Shown here: in pieces, positions 19,601 through 26,993 of the stretch | Numbering within the stretch: the stretch's first letter is position 1 | Layout of the letters: the number at the start of each line of letters is the position of its first letter | Assembly: GCA_934218695.1 (NCBI GenBank) | Contig: CAKQDA010000001.1 | Location: forward strand, 62,001-126,000 | DNA from: an uncultured Succinivibrio sp. | Lineage (GTDB): Bacteria; Pseudomonadota; Gammaproteobacteria; Enterobacterales; Succinivibrionaceae | Length of the DNA: 64,000 nt | Direction: 5' to 3' | Position numbers and translations under genes: made by a program | The notes under the pieces: model-generated | The model's input: only the letters and a program-made list of their open reading frames with translations | Database searches by the model: none | What the model was told of the DNA's origin: nothing

Positions 19601-20604
19601 ACTGGGAGAAAGAGCCATTAGGACAGATAAGCCTAGATGCGGACAGCCTGCCAGTTTTCCTGTTAAGCTATGGAGAGGCACAGGCCAATGTTCATACCCT
19701 AGTTACTCTTAATAAAATTCTCAGGGTAACCGGTAATGTTGAAATTCCAAAAGGTCTGATTAAATTTAAATCCATTGAGAACAGTACTATAGCGCCTTCA
19801 AAGGATGAGATCTTTGTCGATGATGACAACAACCTCAAAGGTGTTATTGCCAGACTGAATGAGAATGGAATCAACAACGATATGTCCATTGATGTTGACG
19901 TAAATCTTGGAAATGATGTCAAGGTTGATGCCATGGGGCTTAAGGCTAATGTTCTTGGCGGTGTAAAAATACATAAGTCATCGGACAGCAATACAGTAAA
20001 TGGCAGTGGTTCTGTTTACCTTGAACACGGCAGAGCTGAACTTTATGGTCATAAGTTTATTGTCAACAGTGCAGATGCCAGATTTAATGGAAATCTCTTC
20101 ACTCCTCTTGTCAATGCTGAAGTTGTAGTTGATCCTTCCACAATTGAGAATGATGTGGTCGCAGGAGTTAGAGTAAAGGGAAGAACTGAGGATCTGAACA
20201 TTTCTCTGTTCTCAAAGCCTGCAATGAGTCAGAATGAGATCCTGTCATATCTTCTGTACGGTCACGGACTTGAAAAAACAAGCGTAACAGGAAATTCTGA
20301 CAACACAAGTGCTCAGCTATTAATGACCTTAGGTTTGGGAACAACCACTGGTATTCTAAATTCTGTAGTTGGCATCTTTGGTATGGATGGTGTTCAGCTT
20401 GGATCATCCGGTACCGGCGATGATACTCAGGTTGAGGTACAGACCTATCTGAGCAACAGGATCAGACTGTCATACGGCTATGGAGTGTTCAATTCAGTAA
20501 ATGAATTTAAACTGCGTTATGAGATAATGCGCAGACTTTATGCTGAGTTTATTTCTTCTCTTGATCAGTCTGTTGATTTGATTTACAGCTTTGATGTCAA
20601 CTAA
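16678..20604 (+). CDS. tamB: Translocation and assembly module protein TamB
   Basis: Large AsmA/TamB-type protein that spans the periplasm from an inner-membrane anchor to TamA. The 1308-aa product (E. coli 1259) begins with a basic N-terminus and a single transmembrane segment at about residues 8-30. A long run of beta-strand repeats follows, as expected for the hydrophobic-groove bridge of this family. The conserved TamB C-terminal domain (DUF490) occupies roughly the last 330 residues, with Pro-Ala-Met-Ser-Gln-Asn-Glu-Ile-Leu-Ser-Tyr-Leu-Leu-Tyr-Gly as its signature. The frame is open from a TTG at 16636, but the ATG at 16678 starts right before the membrane anchor and is preferred. Co-transcribed with tamA. 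Confidence 0.93.
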   Translation: MSARKSVKIIALIGSVFMILILTVLFYILATTSGLRFVVSRVNSALGDYVKITADIEKGSVLTGFKTKGPFDVLVYDVVDVRAKSLNLEYDGLGYLATSRLDINLIDADTLEVELLDSEETSDDTADDGDDFRLNIPVKIFINRLKLKDFAYLSSVVDVLVKKADLSLQTYRDYAAVDKGQIDSPSVHLKYESEDDTSVTLPEILTFDNGNGAIEKICDIFLPLDAALHNLKLNNARYYMDGYDTGAFNAFVDVFWSQSLLKVKTIDIEHRLGRASLKGSMNFTDYYTLNFKVAGQGAKTDYTLHNYDGALYDLKGEFTLTGNLVNMNADMLLDSPYSVRVKARLNPLSNELPCYLSVESDRILYPLQDTQSLKSKTREFSLSELSNAFSFVEKSLSPNLEKEDLLKDRISAQNVKLLLTGAVFRDMHLNFDSQISGHGFNSLKTNIDASVTLDNAHFNNFSMEGLLGKRKFTSQIEGDLIFTGGLGYQGSVRIKADDASGLHESLKGEFSLNSNLSVGYDPDRDEVIFNVADLKSDFYFNSHRASLDVENFLGSVKDGFSVDDFRLSQDNNYVVLKGDVSENSHLEGWVSVSDLSKLDPKTKGAFAGKILIEGALNEPNIFVSGKSEKINYEDLLVRKLVFDSNLNVASGSLNLSVISNTIRLARDIKAYQKCSLDVTGTLEKHSLTLSCGSGSGSYVAASGGYNRKNGVYSGTLSNLIFVSNIVDPVSITDPVELTYNCRSHKGNISKIRLTDGNSNLYISDIRLGKNSFSSVVDLSNFQLSLIKKYLPKDAFVSGILSLHSDISFNGRVPVINARVKASDGVLVYRSSVFPFDNVNFDLNTNSSLFSTDITATLKSEKGLLSVHADVSDPFRKRDLSGRVRLKDLSLDLFTASTNSLNTLKGKANIEGTLGGSLSGPLFFGKISLNGSANPSYNVGTVDNFDITVNASGNTGILNGELSLNGSKASLNGTLNWEKEPLGQISLDADSLPVFLLSYGEAQANVHTLVTLNKILRVTGNVEIPKGLIKFKSIENSTIAPSKDEIFVDDDNNLKGVIARLNENGINNDMSIDVDVNLGNDVKVDAMGLKANVLGGVKIHKSSDSNTVNGSGSVYLEHGRAELYGHKFIVNSADARFNGNLFTPLVNAEVVVDPSTIENDVVAGVRVKGRTEDLNISLFSKPAMSQNEILSYLLYGHGLEKTSVTGNSDNTSAQLLMTLGLGTTTGILNSVVGIFGMDGVQLGSSGTGDDTQVEVQTYLSNRIRLSYGYGVFNSVNEFKLRYEIMRRLYAEFISSLDQSVDLIYSFDVN

Positions 20605-20676
20605 AATCCTAGCTGCATAAAAGAGAAATGCAACAAAAACATACAATCAGAAATAAAAGCTTTTTGGTGAATAATA

Positions 20677-22272
20677 TTGAAATACGTTTTTACAGATAAT
20701 ACTAAAGAAGCTCAGAATGCAGAGGATGCGGTTTTAGAGCTTGAGTATAATGATCTTCTGACTGATCTTGGGAAGTATTCCTTCTGCTCTACAAAAGAAC
20801 TTGAACCACGTTCTTTTTCAAAGTTACAGTTAAGAGCTCGCAGTGCACTAAAGTATCTTTTAAACAACAGTCTTTCCAGAGTAATGCTTTTATGCGGAAG
20901 CTCTGGTGTAGATACTATCGATATTGCCTGTGACCTTTTTAAGGATGTCTCATCGGTTACTCCAACCATAGCTATAGCACCAACCAAATTTGAACTGTTC
21001 GGTTCAGATAAGGAAAGCGGCGTTTTAACAGAACCTGGATATGTGGTTATGCCATGTTCTCATTTTATTGATCACCCAAAATGGCTTGGAATGGCTGATG
21101 CCTGTATAGCTATGAATGAAGGGTTGAAACTGGTCCTGTGCGGAGATGCAACTGACTGTGCCACGCTGAACATGATGTGGCAGACGCTAGATAATGCTGT
21201 AAGAGCTGATATTGTCCTTGAGTATCCTATACTAGGCGCGATGGATCTGATGGGATCACTTGTGGCCTCATATAGAGAGAAATACAGTGTTGGAGACTTT
21301 GATGACAGGGCTGTCAGACTTTTATGCATCTGGTCATGCAGACAGAGCGGAGACAGACGGTATCTTGGTATTCCCGAGACAAAACTGCTCTCTCTTATAA
21401 TGGAAGCTGACAGATATGCCAGGTTAAGATCAGGGGAGAACTCTGCATATACAGTCCTTGAACATGATGTTCTAAAAGCTATAGGAGCTGCTGATTTCAG
21501 AGTAAATTCACTTGCTGAATCGGAGCTTAGAAATCATCGGGACAATCAGATCATTTTAGAAACAAGTGGCGAGGTTACCGGTCAGATTAATGGTCTTAGT
21601 GTCATTGAAACTGCAGGTACCTCCTATGAGTACGGAGAGCCTGTCAGAATTACTGCGACACTGCGTGCAGGCGGAGATGGCGACGTTATCGATATTGAAA
21701 GAAAAGCTGAGCTTGCAGGTCAGATCCATGCCAAAGCAATGATGATCATCAATGGATTCCTGTCTACAGAATTTGGTGCCGAGCAGCCTATGCCGGTGTC
21801 CGCAAGTCTTGTGTTTGAGCAGTCCTATAGTGAAATTGACGGTGATTCAGCGTCTTTAACCGGTCTTTGTGCTGTAATTTCAAGCCTTTCTGATCTGCCT
21901 GTAAGACAGGATCTTGCTGTAACAGGTGCTGTCGATCAGTTCGGAGATGTGCAGCCTGTCGGCGGTGTAAACGAAAAAATAGAAGGATTCTTTAAGATCT
22001 GCCGTTTGCATGGTCTTACAGGTACACAGGGAGTGATAATTCCATATTCCTGTATTCATCAGTTGGTTCTGCGTCCTTCTGTAGTTAAGGCTGTAAAGGA
22101 AGGTCGCTTCCATATCTATGTTGTAGGTCATGTTACAGGTGCCGCTAAAGTTTTAATGAAGACTGAGTGGGGGGAGCCTGATGACAGTGAGTCAATCTGC
22201 GGTAAGATCTGCACCCGTTTAGACGATGTAAGTGCGGTTAAGGCATCAAAACCATGGTGGCGCCTGTGGTAG
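20677..22272 (+). CDS. Lon-domain serine protease, LonH/YcbZ-like
   Basis: A 531-aa protein with a C-terminal Lon proteolytic domain. The catalytic dyad is visible: Ser391 in Asp-Gly-Asp-Ser-Ala-Ser and Lys434 in Gly-Gly-Val-Asn-Glu-Lys, 43 residues apart as in classical Lon. The N-terminal half resembles an AAA+ module that has lost its P-loop lysine (Cys-Gly-Ser-Ser-Gly-Val-Asp-Thr, about residues 72-79). This is the arrangement of the YcbZ/LonH group (E. coli YcbZ, 586 aa) rather than of true Lon. The start is a TTG with GGTGA six bases upstream; no ATG fits. It lies 72 bases after tamB and may share its transcript. Substrates are unknown. Confidence 0.85.
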   Translation: MKYVFTDNTKEAQNAEDAVLELEYNDLLTDLGKYSFCSTKELEPRSFSKLQLRARSALKYLLNNSLSRVMLLCGSSGVDTIDIACDLFKDVSSVTPTIAIAPTKFELFGSDKESGVLTEPGYVVMPCSHFIDHPKWLGMADACIAMNEGLKLVLCGDATDCATLNMMWQTLDNAVRADIVLEYPILGAMDLMGSLVASYREKYSVGDFDDRAVRLLCIWSCRQSGDRRYLGIPETKLLSLIMEADRYARLRSGENSAYTVLEHDVLKAIGAADFRVNSLAESELRNHRDNQIILETSGEVTGQINGLSVIETAGTSYEYGEPVRITATLRAGGDGDVIDIERKAELAGQIHAKAMMIINGFLSTEFGAEQPMPVSASLVFEQSYSEIDGDSASLTGLCAVISSLSDLPVRQDLAVTGAVDQFGDVQPVGGVNEKIEGFFKICRLHGLTGTQGVIIPYSCIHQLVLRPSVVKAVKEGRFHIYVVGHVTGAAKVLMKTEWGEPDDSESICGKICTRLDDVSAVKASKPWWRLW

Positions 22273-22295
22273 TACCGCATCTGTAGACTTTTACA

Positions 22296-22323
22296 GAGCC
22301 TGTTCCCAAAGCAGTACAGGCTC
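22296..22323 (+). terminator. Hairpin downstream of the Lon-domain protease
   Basis: GAGCCTGT (22296-22303) pairs with ACAGGCTC (22316-22323) around a 12-base loop, 24 bases after the stop codon. The tail is not strongly T-rich, so it is a weak terminator or a processing hairpin. The remaining gap up to 22546 shows nothing else beyond the upstream sequence of the next gene. Confidence 0.45.
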
Positions 22324-22546
22324 CTGACAGTTTACAGTCTTTATTTTCTGACAAAAGTCTTTTATTTATCCTTCATATCTTTTATTTAATCTGTTCTGCG
22401 CAAACGGCATATCCTTCTGATTTAAATGAATCAGCTCATTCTGAATTTTCTGATACAAGCGTAAAAAAGATTAGAACTAAGCTATTTCTAAGAATAAACA
22501 ACTATCCTTTTAATTATAGGAAATGAATAACTTTTAAGGAGTTCAT

Positions 22547-22804
22547 ATGAGGATTAGAAACTGCATAGCCGCAATCTGTCTGTTTGGATGCACTTCAGTT
22601 GCCAGTGCTCATGGACATTATGGTTTCTATTATGACGATGGAGATACCAGTATCTCAGTAGGCTCTTCACAGGCCAGTCAGCCTCCTGCAGGCCCTGCGC
22701 ATCATTTTGAGCCAGGCTTTGAAGACCATGAACACCATTTTGCTCCACAGCCTCCACGCAGATTTGGTCATGATTTCAGACCTCGTTTTACAGAACGTTA
22801 TTAA
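22547..22804 (+). CDS. Small His/Pro-rich secreted protein
   Basis: An 85-aa protein with a Sec signal peptide of about 21 residues (cleavage likely after Ala-Ser-Ala) and a strong TAAGGAG ribosome binding site. The mature part is about 64 residues and rich in His, Pro and Asp, with the motif Gly-Phe-Tyr-Tyr-Asp-Asp-Gly-Asp-Thr-Ser-Ile-Ser-Val near its N-terminus. The same motif occurs in the next gene (22889-23206), so the two are paralogues from a tandem duplication. The His pairs and acidic cluster could bind metal in the periplasm, but that is inference. No named family recognised. Confidence 0.75.
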   Translation: MRIRNCIAAICLFGCTSVASAHGHYGFYYDDGDTSISVGSSQASQPPAGPAHHFEPGFEDHEHHFAPQPPRRFGHDFRPRFTERY

Positions 22805-22888
22805 CGAAACAGCATTAAGTCAGCAAACAGATTTATGAGAATTGAAAACTGTAAAAAACAGCTTTTGTAATTGTCAGAGTGTATATTT

Positions 22889-23206
22889 ATGAAGATAAAG
22901 TCAGTCATACTGGTATTCACATTTGCAGGTATGATCTCACAGGCTCAGGCCGGTATGGGATTTTACTTTGATGACGATGATACCTCTTTCTCGCTAAGAT
23001 CAGGTCGCAGTTATCATTATGCTCCACCACCACCTCCTCCTCCAGGTGTTGTAGTGCTGCCTCCAGCTCCGGGCCTACATTATGCACCACCTCCACCACC
23101 TCCTCCACGTGGTGAATTCAGACATGGTCCATGGGAAGAGCACAGAGGATTTTCACCACCACCTCCACGAAGACATCATGGACGTCACCACGGACATTTC
23201 CACTAA
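22889..23206 (+). CDS. Small Pro/His-rich secreted protein, paralogue of the preceding gene
   Basis: A 105-aa protein. After a Sec signal peptide (cleavage after Ala-Gln-Ala, about residue 21) comes Gly-Met-Gly-Phe-Tyr-Phe-Asp-Asp-Asp-Asp-Thr-Ser-Phe-Ser, clearly related to the 22547-22804 product. The rest is low complexity: two copies of Tyr-Ala-Pro7 spaced by a hydrophobic linker, then a C-terminal Arg-His-His-Gly-Arg-His-His-Gly-His-Phe-His tail. I start at ATG 22889, directly before the basic and hydrophobic signal, rather than at the TTG 22871 that opens the frame. The poly-Pro and poly-His parts suggest an extended periplasmic or surface peptide with metal affinity. Function unknown. 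Confidence 0.75.
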   Translation: MKIKSVILVFTFAGMISQAQAGMGFYFDDDDTSFSLRSGRSYHYAPPPPPPPGVVVLPPAPGLHYAPPPPPPPRGEFRHGPWEEHRGFSPPPPRRHHGRHHGHFH

Positions 23207-23213
23207 CCTTGAA

Positions 23214-23234
23214 GGAGAGCCTCCCAGGCTCTCC
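23214..23234 (+). terminator. Hairpin after the Pro/His-rich gene
   Basis: A perfect 9-base stem, GGAGAGCCT with AGGCTCTCC, and a CCC loop, starting eight bases after the stop codon. The tail AGTCTTAAAC is only weakly T-rich, but the stem is strong and well placed. Confidence 0.65.
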
Positions 23235-23397
23235 AGTCTTAAACAGTGTCTCTTTGTACAGAAATTTAGCTTTAATATAGAGCAGAAGAATTCTTTTATG
23301 CACTTTTTATATGCAAATCTGCCAAATTTTTATAAAGTAGGGACATTTTATTTTTACGGCTCCATAATTAACACATTAGCATTTATGGAGAAATCTC

Positions 23398-24147
23398 ATG
23401 TCAGTAAAATCAAATTTATATGGCGCAATTTTTGGCGCAGCAGTTTTTTTATATTCTTTTAATGCCTGTGCTCAGGAAACCATTCATGTAGGAACTGAAC
23501 CTACTTTTGCTCCTTTTGGTTTTGTTGATGACAAAACTTCTGAAATAGTCGGATTTGATATTGATCTTATCAACGCAATCGGTAAAGCTGAAGATATAAA
23601 AGTTGTAATCGAATCAATGCAGTTTGATGGTCTTATTCCGTCAATTCTGTCAAACTCAATTGATGCTGCCATTTCTGGTATGACCAAAAATCCTGAGCGC
23701 GAGAAGATGGTTTTGTTCTCAGACTCATACTATGTTGCAGGCCAGGATTTAATGGTAAGAAAAGATTCTCAAGGAAAGTATAAAAGCATGAACTCCCTTG
23801 AAGGAAAAGGTGTCTGCGTGCAGTTAGGCTCAGTTGGTGCCATTGTGGCAGAAGGTATTAAGAATGCTAAGATTAAGAACTTTAATAATATAACCGAAGC
23901 TTATATGGAACTGAAAAAGAATGGCTGCGAGGCTGTGATAACAGGTACTCCTGTAAATCAGTTCTATCTTGTTCAGACTGGAGACAGAGATCTTGTTCAT
24001 GTTCCCGAAAGCGTTGTTCGTGCAGCAGATCTTGGCATTGTAACCAATAAAAACAATACTGCACTAATGGACAGAATTAATGATGGTTTAAAAAAGATCA
24101 GGGAAGACGGTACCTACGATAAGATTTACAAAAAGTGGTTCAAATAA
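23398..24147 (+). CDS. Periplasmic amino-acid-binding protein of an ABC transporter (family 3)
   Basis: A 249-aa solute-binding protein. The signal peptide ends at about residue 25 (Asn-Ala-Cys-Ala then Gln-Glu). The start of the mature chain (Val-Gly-Thr-Glu-Pro-Thr-Phe-Ala-Pro-Phe-Gly-Phe) and the Gly-Phe-Asp-Ile-Asp-Leu motif, which holds the ligand-binding Asp, are the family-3 SBP signature shared by ArtJ, HisJ and FliY. Arg/Thr contact sites are seen in Ala-Ala-Ile-Ser-Gly-Met-Thr. The ligand is probably a polar amino acid, but the sequence does not identify it. GGAGAAATCTC precedes the ATG. No permease or ATPase gene is adjacent, so it must work with a transporter encoded elsewhere. 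Confidence 0.9.
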   Translation: MSVKSNLYGAIFGAAVFLYSFNACAQETIHVGTEPTFAPFGFVDDKTSEIVGFDIDLINAIGKAEDIKVVIESMQFDGLIPSILSNSIDAAISGMTKNPEREKMVLFSDSYYVAGQDLMVRKDSQGKYKSMNSLEGKGVCVQLGSVGAIVAEGIKNAKIKNFNNITEAYMELKKNGCEAVITGTPVNQFYLVQTGDRDLVHVPESVVRAADLGIVTNKNNTALMDRINDGLKKIREDGTYDKIYKKWFK

Positions 24148-24174
24148 CAGCTGAATTTAAAACAATCCGCACAG

Positions 24175-24192
24175 GGGAGGCATAAGCCTCCC
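24175..24192 (+). terminator. Terminator of the binding-protein gene
   Basis: GGGAGGC pairs with GCCTCCC around an ATAA loop, 27 bases past the stop codon. A pyrimidine-rich tail leads to five T at about 24203. Confidence 0.65.
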
Positions 24193-24235
24193 TCCCTCCA
24201 TGTTTTTAAATTATGAAAACAAAAGATGAAGTGAG

Positions 24236-24790
24236 CTACTCGTTGTAGAGAATTCCATCAGCCACTTCTTTTGCCTTTGCTTCACCTTCCAGTGCCTTTA
24301 AAAGTTCGAGTGCAAAGGGAATGGCATAATTAGGTCCGCGACCTGTGATGATATTCTCTTCAGAATTTACGCTTACAGGCTTGTCGCTGAATTTTGCACC
24401 ACACTCACAGCCAGGATAGGTAGATGCCTTTTCAGTATTCTTTAAAATTCCACATGAATACAGAATAAAGCCTGGAGCTGCACAGATTGCTCCAATAAGT
24501 CCTTTCTTTTCTTTTTGTGCTTTCAGCATATCAATAAGCTTATTACAGCCTGAATAAGTCTTGGTGCCAGGACCACCTGGAACTACGATAAGGTCAAAAT
24601 TATCACTGACGTCTTCAATGTTCTGCTGGCACAGAACAGTTGTTCCGTGAGCGAGATTTACTAAACGTGAACCGTCAGCGTTTACTGATGCGGTAACAAC
24701 GTCTACTCCGCCACGTTTTAAGATATCCAAAACTGCAGTAGACTCAATGTCTTCTGTTCCCTGAGTATATACTATTAAAGCTTTTGACAT
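24236..24790 (-). CDS. DJ-1/PfpI family protein, YajL-like
   Basis: A 184-aa protein of the DJ-1/ThiJ/PfpI superfamily. The nucleophile elbow Ala-Ile-Cys-Ala-Ala-Pro-Gly with Cys103, the Val-Val-Pro-Gly-Gly-Pro-Gly-Thr-Lys loop and an early Glu (Gly-Thr-Glu-Asp-Ile-Glu) are all present, as in YajL (Cys106), a protein linked to oxidative and carbonyl stress protection. The frame stays open for 53 more codons upstream, but that part covers the tRNA-Asn terminator. The ATG at 24790 has GGAGAAAGCC just before it and matches the family N-terminus. It is the last minus-strand gene after the tRNA pair and probably has its own promoter in the short gap. Confidence 0.9.
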   Translation of the reverse strand: MSKALIVYTQGTEDIESTAVLDILKRGGVDVVTASVNADGSRLVNLAHGTTVLCQQNIEDVSDNFDLIVVPGGPGTKTYSGCNKLIDMLKAQKEKKGLIGAICAAPGFILYSCGILKNTEKASTYPGCECGAKFSDKPVSVNSEENIITGRGPNYAIPFALELLKALEGEAKAKEVADGILYNE

Positions 24791-24879
24791 GGCTTTCTCC
24801 TTATCTGATATTAGAAATATCATATAAATTTCATTAGAAATTTCAATAAGAAGATTGTAAAAATGCGAAGTGTGAAAAT

Positions 24880-24902
24880 AAAAAAAGCAACCATCAGGCT
24901 GC
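24880..24902 (-). terminator. Terminator of the tRNA-Asn pair
   Basis: On the minus strand GCAGCC pairs with GGTTGC (one G-U pair) around a TGAT loop, followed by seven T. It begins 14 bases after the 3' end of the second tRNA. Confidence 0.75.
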
Positions 24903-24916
24903 CATGTGAGTTTTTT

Positions 24917-24992
24917 TGGCTCCTCCTGCGGGACTTGAACCTGCGACATACGGATTAACAGTCCGCCGTTCTACCGACTGAACTAAGGAGGA
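24917..24992 (-). tRNA. tRNA-Asn (GTT), second copy in the transcript
   Basis: A 76-base tRNA with encoded CCA. The acceptor stem TCCTCCT pairs with AGGAGGA, the discriminator is G, the anticodon loop reads CTGTTAA (anticodon GTT, Asn), and the T arm contains GGTTCAAGTCC. Identical over its full length to the copy at 25019-25094, which precedes it in the direction of transcription. Confidence 0.97.
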
Positions 24993-25018
24993 ACTCCAAA
25001 AATTTTTTTTGTTTTTCA

Positions 25019-25094
25019 TGGCTCCTCCTGCGGGACTTGAACCTGCGACATACGGATTAACAGTCCGCCGTTCTACCGACTGAACTAAGGAGGA
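25019..25094 (-). tRNA. tRNA-Asn (GTT), first copy in the transcript
   Basis: A 76-base tRNA, identical to the copy at 24917-24992, with CCA encoded and anticodon GTT. A consensus promoter lies about 20 bases upstream on the minus strand. No integrase gene or partial tRNA copy is nearby, so the duplication does not look like an attachment-site event. Confidence 0.97.
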
Positions 25095-25114
25095 ACACCG
25101 TGAAAACGCAGACG

Positions 25115-25143
25115 ATTATAAAGACAATGCGTAAATGTGTCAA
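25115..25143 (-). promoter_or_regulatory. Sigma-70 promoter of the tRNA-Asn pair
   Basis: On the minus strand TTGACA (25143-25138) and TATAAT (25120-25115) are both perfect consensus and are separated by exactly 17 bases. The -10 element ends about 20 bases before the first tRNA. It lies just past the last bcs gene, so the tRNAs do not depend on that operon. Confidence 0.88.
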
Positions 25144-25221
25144 CACTTTTTAGTAAAAAATTTTTTATAAAACAATAATCAAAGTGGCAGATGTAAATAA
25201 ATGCGATATAAATGCCATCGA

Positions 25222-26892
25222 CTATTTAATATATTTTTCCCATTTCTCGCCTTTTAATTTATAAAAATCCTGATGCTGGAAATTCATATAGTAGGCATTT
25301 GTTGATTCAGATATAAAGGCTGTTTGTGGAAGATCATAAAATATGTCTGCAACCCTGTCGGTTCTGCTTTCATCTTTATTGTTTACTGAGAAGACATTAT
25401 CCTCAATAGCTCTTTTTACAATTTCAGATATTGCCAGATAGCTGTAAAAGCCCTTGATCCTTTGCGTCCTGTGAGCTTTTGATTTTTCCTGTCCATCAGC
25501 ATAATTTCTGTCTGCGCCAATGAAACTTATTCCTACAGGAATTCTGGTGATCTTGTCTGTAGGTATTTCTCTTAGTTTTGCAATCTGCATTTTGTCTCCG
25601 CGAATTGCTGCTCCATGCTCTGGGATCATGATAAAAAGGGTATTTCTTTTTGTTTTTCTGATCTCTTTAATGAAATCCTCAAGGTTGTCTAGCAGCAGTT
25701 TCAGTCTTGGAGCGTAGCTCTGTGATTTCTTTTCACCTGCCAGTCTGTTGCCGTCATGAAGTGATAGAAGGTTCATGAAGGTTATGTTGTTGACGCTACT
25801 GTTGTTGGCAACATTGTTGATGTAGGAGGTGAACAAATCGGAATCACTTCTTATTGCACTGCCATCAAATGCGCTGTACTTTACAGAAAGCTTAGATAGA
25901 TCATGAATGCTCTCTTTGAGTCCCCCAAGTTCATGCAGAGTCTTTAAGTAGTCACCGTATTTACCGTTGTGATCAAAATAAACTTCGCTCTGATAACCTA
26001 ACTGTTCTACCGCAGTGATGAGCTCACATTCAGATCTTCTTTCCCTGTACATCTGAGCTTCAGTCATCTGCCCGCAGTTTGAACGTAACAGTCTTAATGT
26101 GGATGGGGTTGAATAGGATGACACTGAGTTGAATGTTTCAAAACTGAAGTCAAAAGTTCTGAACAGCGGATGTTTTAACAGGTTTGAAGCTTCAATATCG
26201 TCTGTTGCCATTGAGCAGATATTAACTATTACTATATCAAAAGGTTTGAAATTCTCTGGAAGCGAGGAGGGCATTGAGACAATGCGCTGACTTTCAAGTT
26301 CCAGAAATGTCTGCAGATAGTTCTCAACACTCTGACTGTCAGCAGTGCCTATCTGAGGTGGAATATCGGCACTGTCAGCCACTACATTCTGCACAGCCTG
26401 AGAATTAGCCTCTTTAGATACATTCAGTGCCCAAATGTTGAGAACAGCTACTGTAACAAATCCTACAACAACAAAAGAGGTGATCTTCAGAAAGTCATTT
26501 AAGAAGAACACGGCAATAAACAGCAGGGCAAATATACCGAAGTAGCTGTAATCAAAATAATCTGCAATAAAGGTTGTTACAAGCTCATAGATGCCTAAAA
26601 TTCCCTTTTCATCATAGATAACCTGAGGTGTGAACATAGGCAGATAACTGTCATGATAGAGAAGAAGCAGACCTGAAATAATCAGAACAGCACTGTATAT
26701 GGTGTTTAAGGTCTTCTGCTTTACAGAAAACAGGCAAAACAAAAAGAGGATCAGATTCAGTACAAAATCGAATCCACAGATTGCCATGAAATAAAGACCC
26801 AGTTTAAACAGAAAATATGTTCCGACGAGAGTTTTTATTCTTAACGAAAAAGAGATCCTGTTTCTGATAGTTTCTTTTATTGCCTTAAACAT
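25222..26892 (-). CDS. bcsG: Cellulose phosphoethanolamine transferase BcsG, active-type copy
   Basis: Inner-membrane enzyme that in E. coli adds phosphoethanolamine to cellulose as it crosses the periplasm. The 556-aa product has an N-terminal membrane part (about 20-155, several helices) and a C-terminal periplasmic alkaline-phosphatase-fold domain. Aligned by eye with E. coli BcsG, all known active-site residues are kept: Cys226 (Asn-Ile-Cys-Ser), nucleophile Ser261 (Ser-Tyr-Ser-Thr-Pro), His379 (Leu-His-Asp-Gly-Asn), Glu425 and His426 (Pro-Glu-His-Gly). These correspond to E. coli Cys243, Ser278, His396, Glu442 and His443. It is the last gene of the operon, about 100 bases after a second, altered BcsG. 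The tRNA-Asn promoter follows; no clear terminator is seen. Confidence 0.92.
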   Translation of the reverse strand: MFKAIKETIRNRISFSLRIKTLVGTYFLFKLGLYFMAICGFDFVLNLILFLFCLFSVKQKTLNTIYSAVLIISGLLLLYHDSYLPMFTPQVIYDEKGILGIYELVTTFIADYFDYSYFGIFALLFIAVFFLNDFLKITSFVVVGFVTVAVLNIWALNVSKEANSQAVQNVVADSADIPPQIGTADSQSVENYLQTFLELESQRIVSMPSSLPENFKPFDIVIVNICSMATDDIEASNLLKHPLFRTFDFSFETFNSVSSYSTPSTLRLLRSNCGQMTEAQMYRERRSECELITAVEQLGYQSEVYFDHNGKYGDYLKTLHELGGLKESIHDLSKLSVKYSAFDGSAIRSDSDLFTSYINNVANNSSVNNITFMNLLSLHDGNRLAGEKKSQSYAPRLKLLLDNLEDFIKEIRKTKRNTLFIMIPEHGAAIRGDKMQIAKLREIPTDKITRIPVGISFIGADRNYADGQEKSKAHRTQRIKGFYSYLAISEIVKRAIEDNVFSVNNKDESRTDRVADIFYDLPQTAFISESTNAYYMNFQHQDFYKLKGEKWEKYIK

Positions 26893-26993
26893 ACTGTCTA
26901 ATCTCTATGTTCTGTTTAACTTTTTGCCTGCAGACTGAAGTTTATGTTAAATGTATTTAACAGTTGAATTCCACTGGACCGCTCTTCATTTTA

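Noticed and set aside
23030..23180. Short repeats that might suggest a CRISPR-like array
   Set aside because: They are CCA/CCT proline codons inside the Pro-rich gene; there are no spacers of uniform length.
24791..24949. 53-codon N-terminal extension of the DJ-1-like gene
   Set aside because: Overlaps the tRNA-Asn terminator and tRNA 3' end, and the internal ATG has a strong ribosome binding site and the family N-terminus.
24917..25094. Repeated tRNA-Asn as an integration attachment-site pair
   Set aside because: Both copies are complete with one promoter and one terminator, and there is no integrase or partial tRNA nearby.
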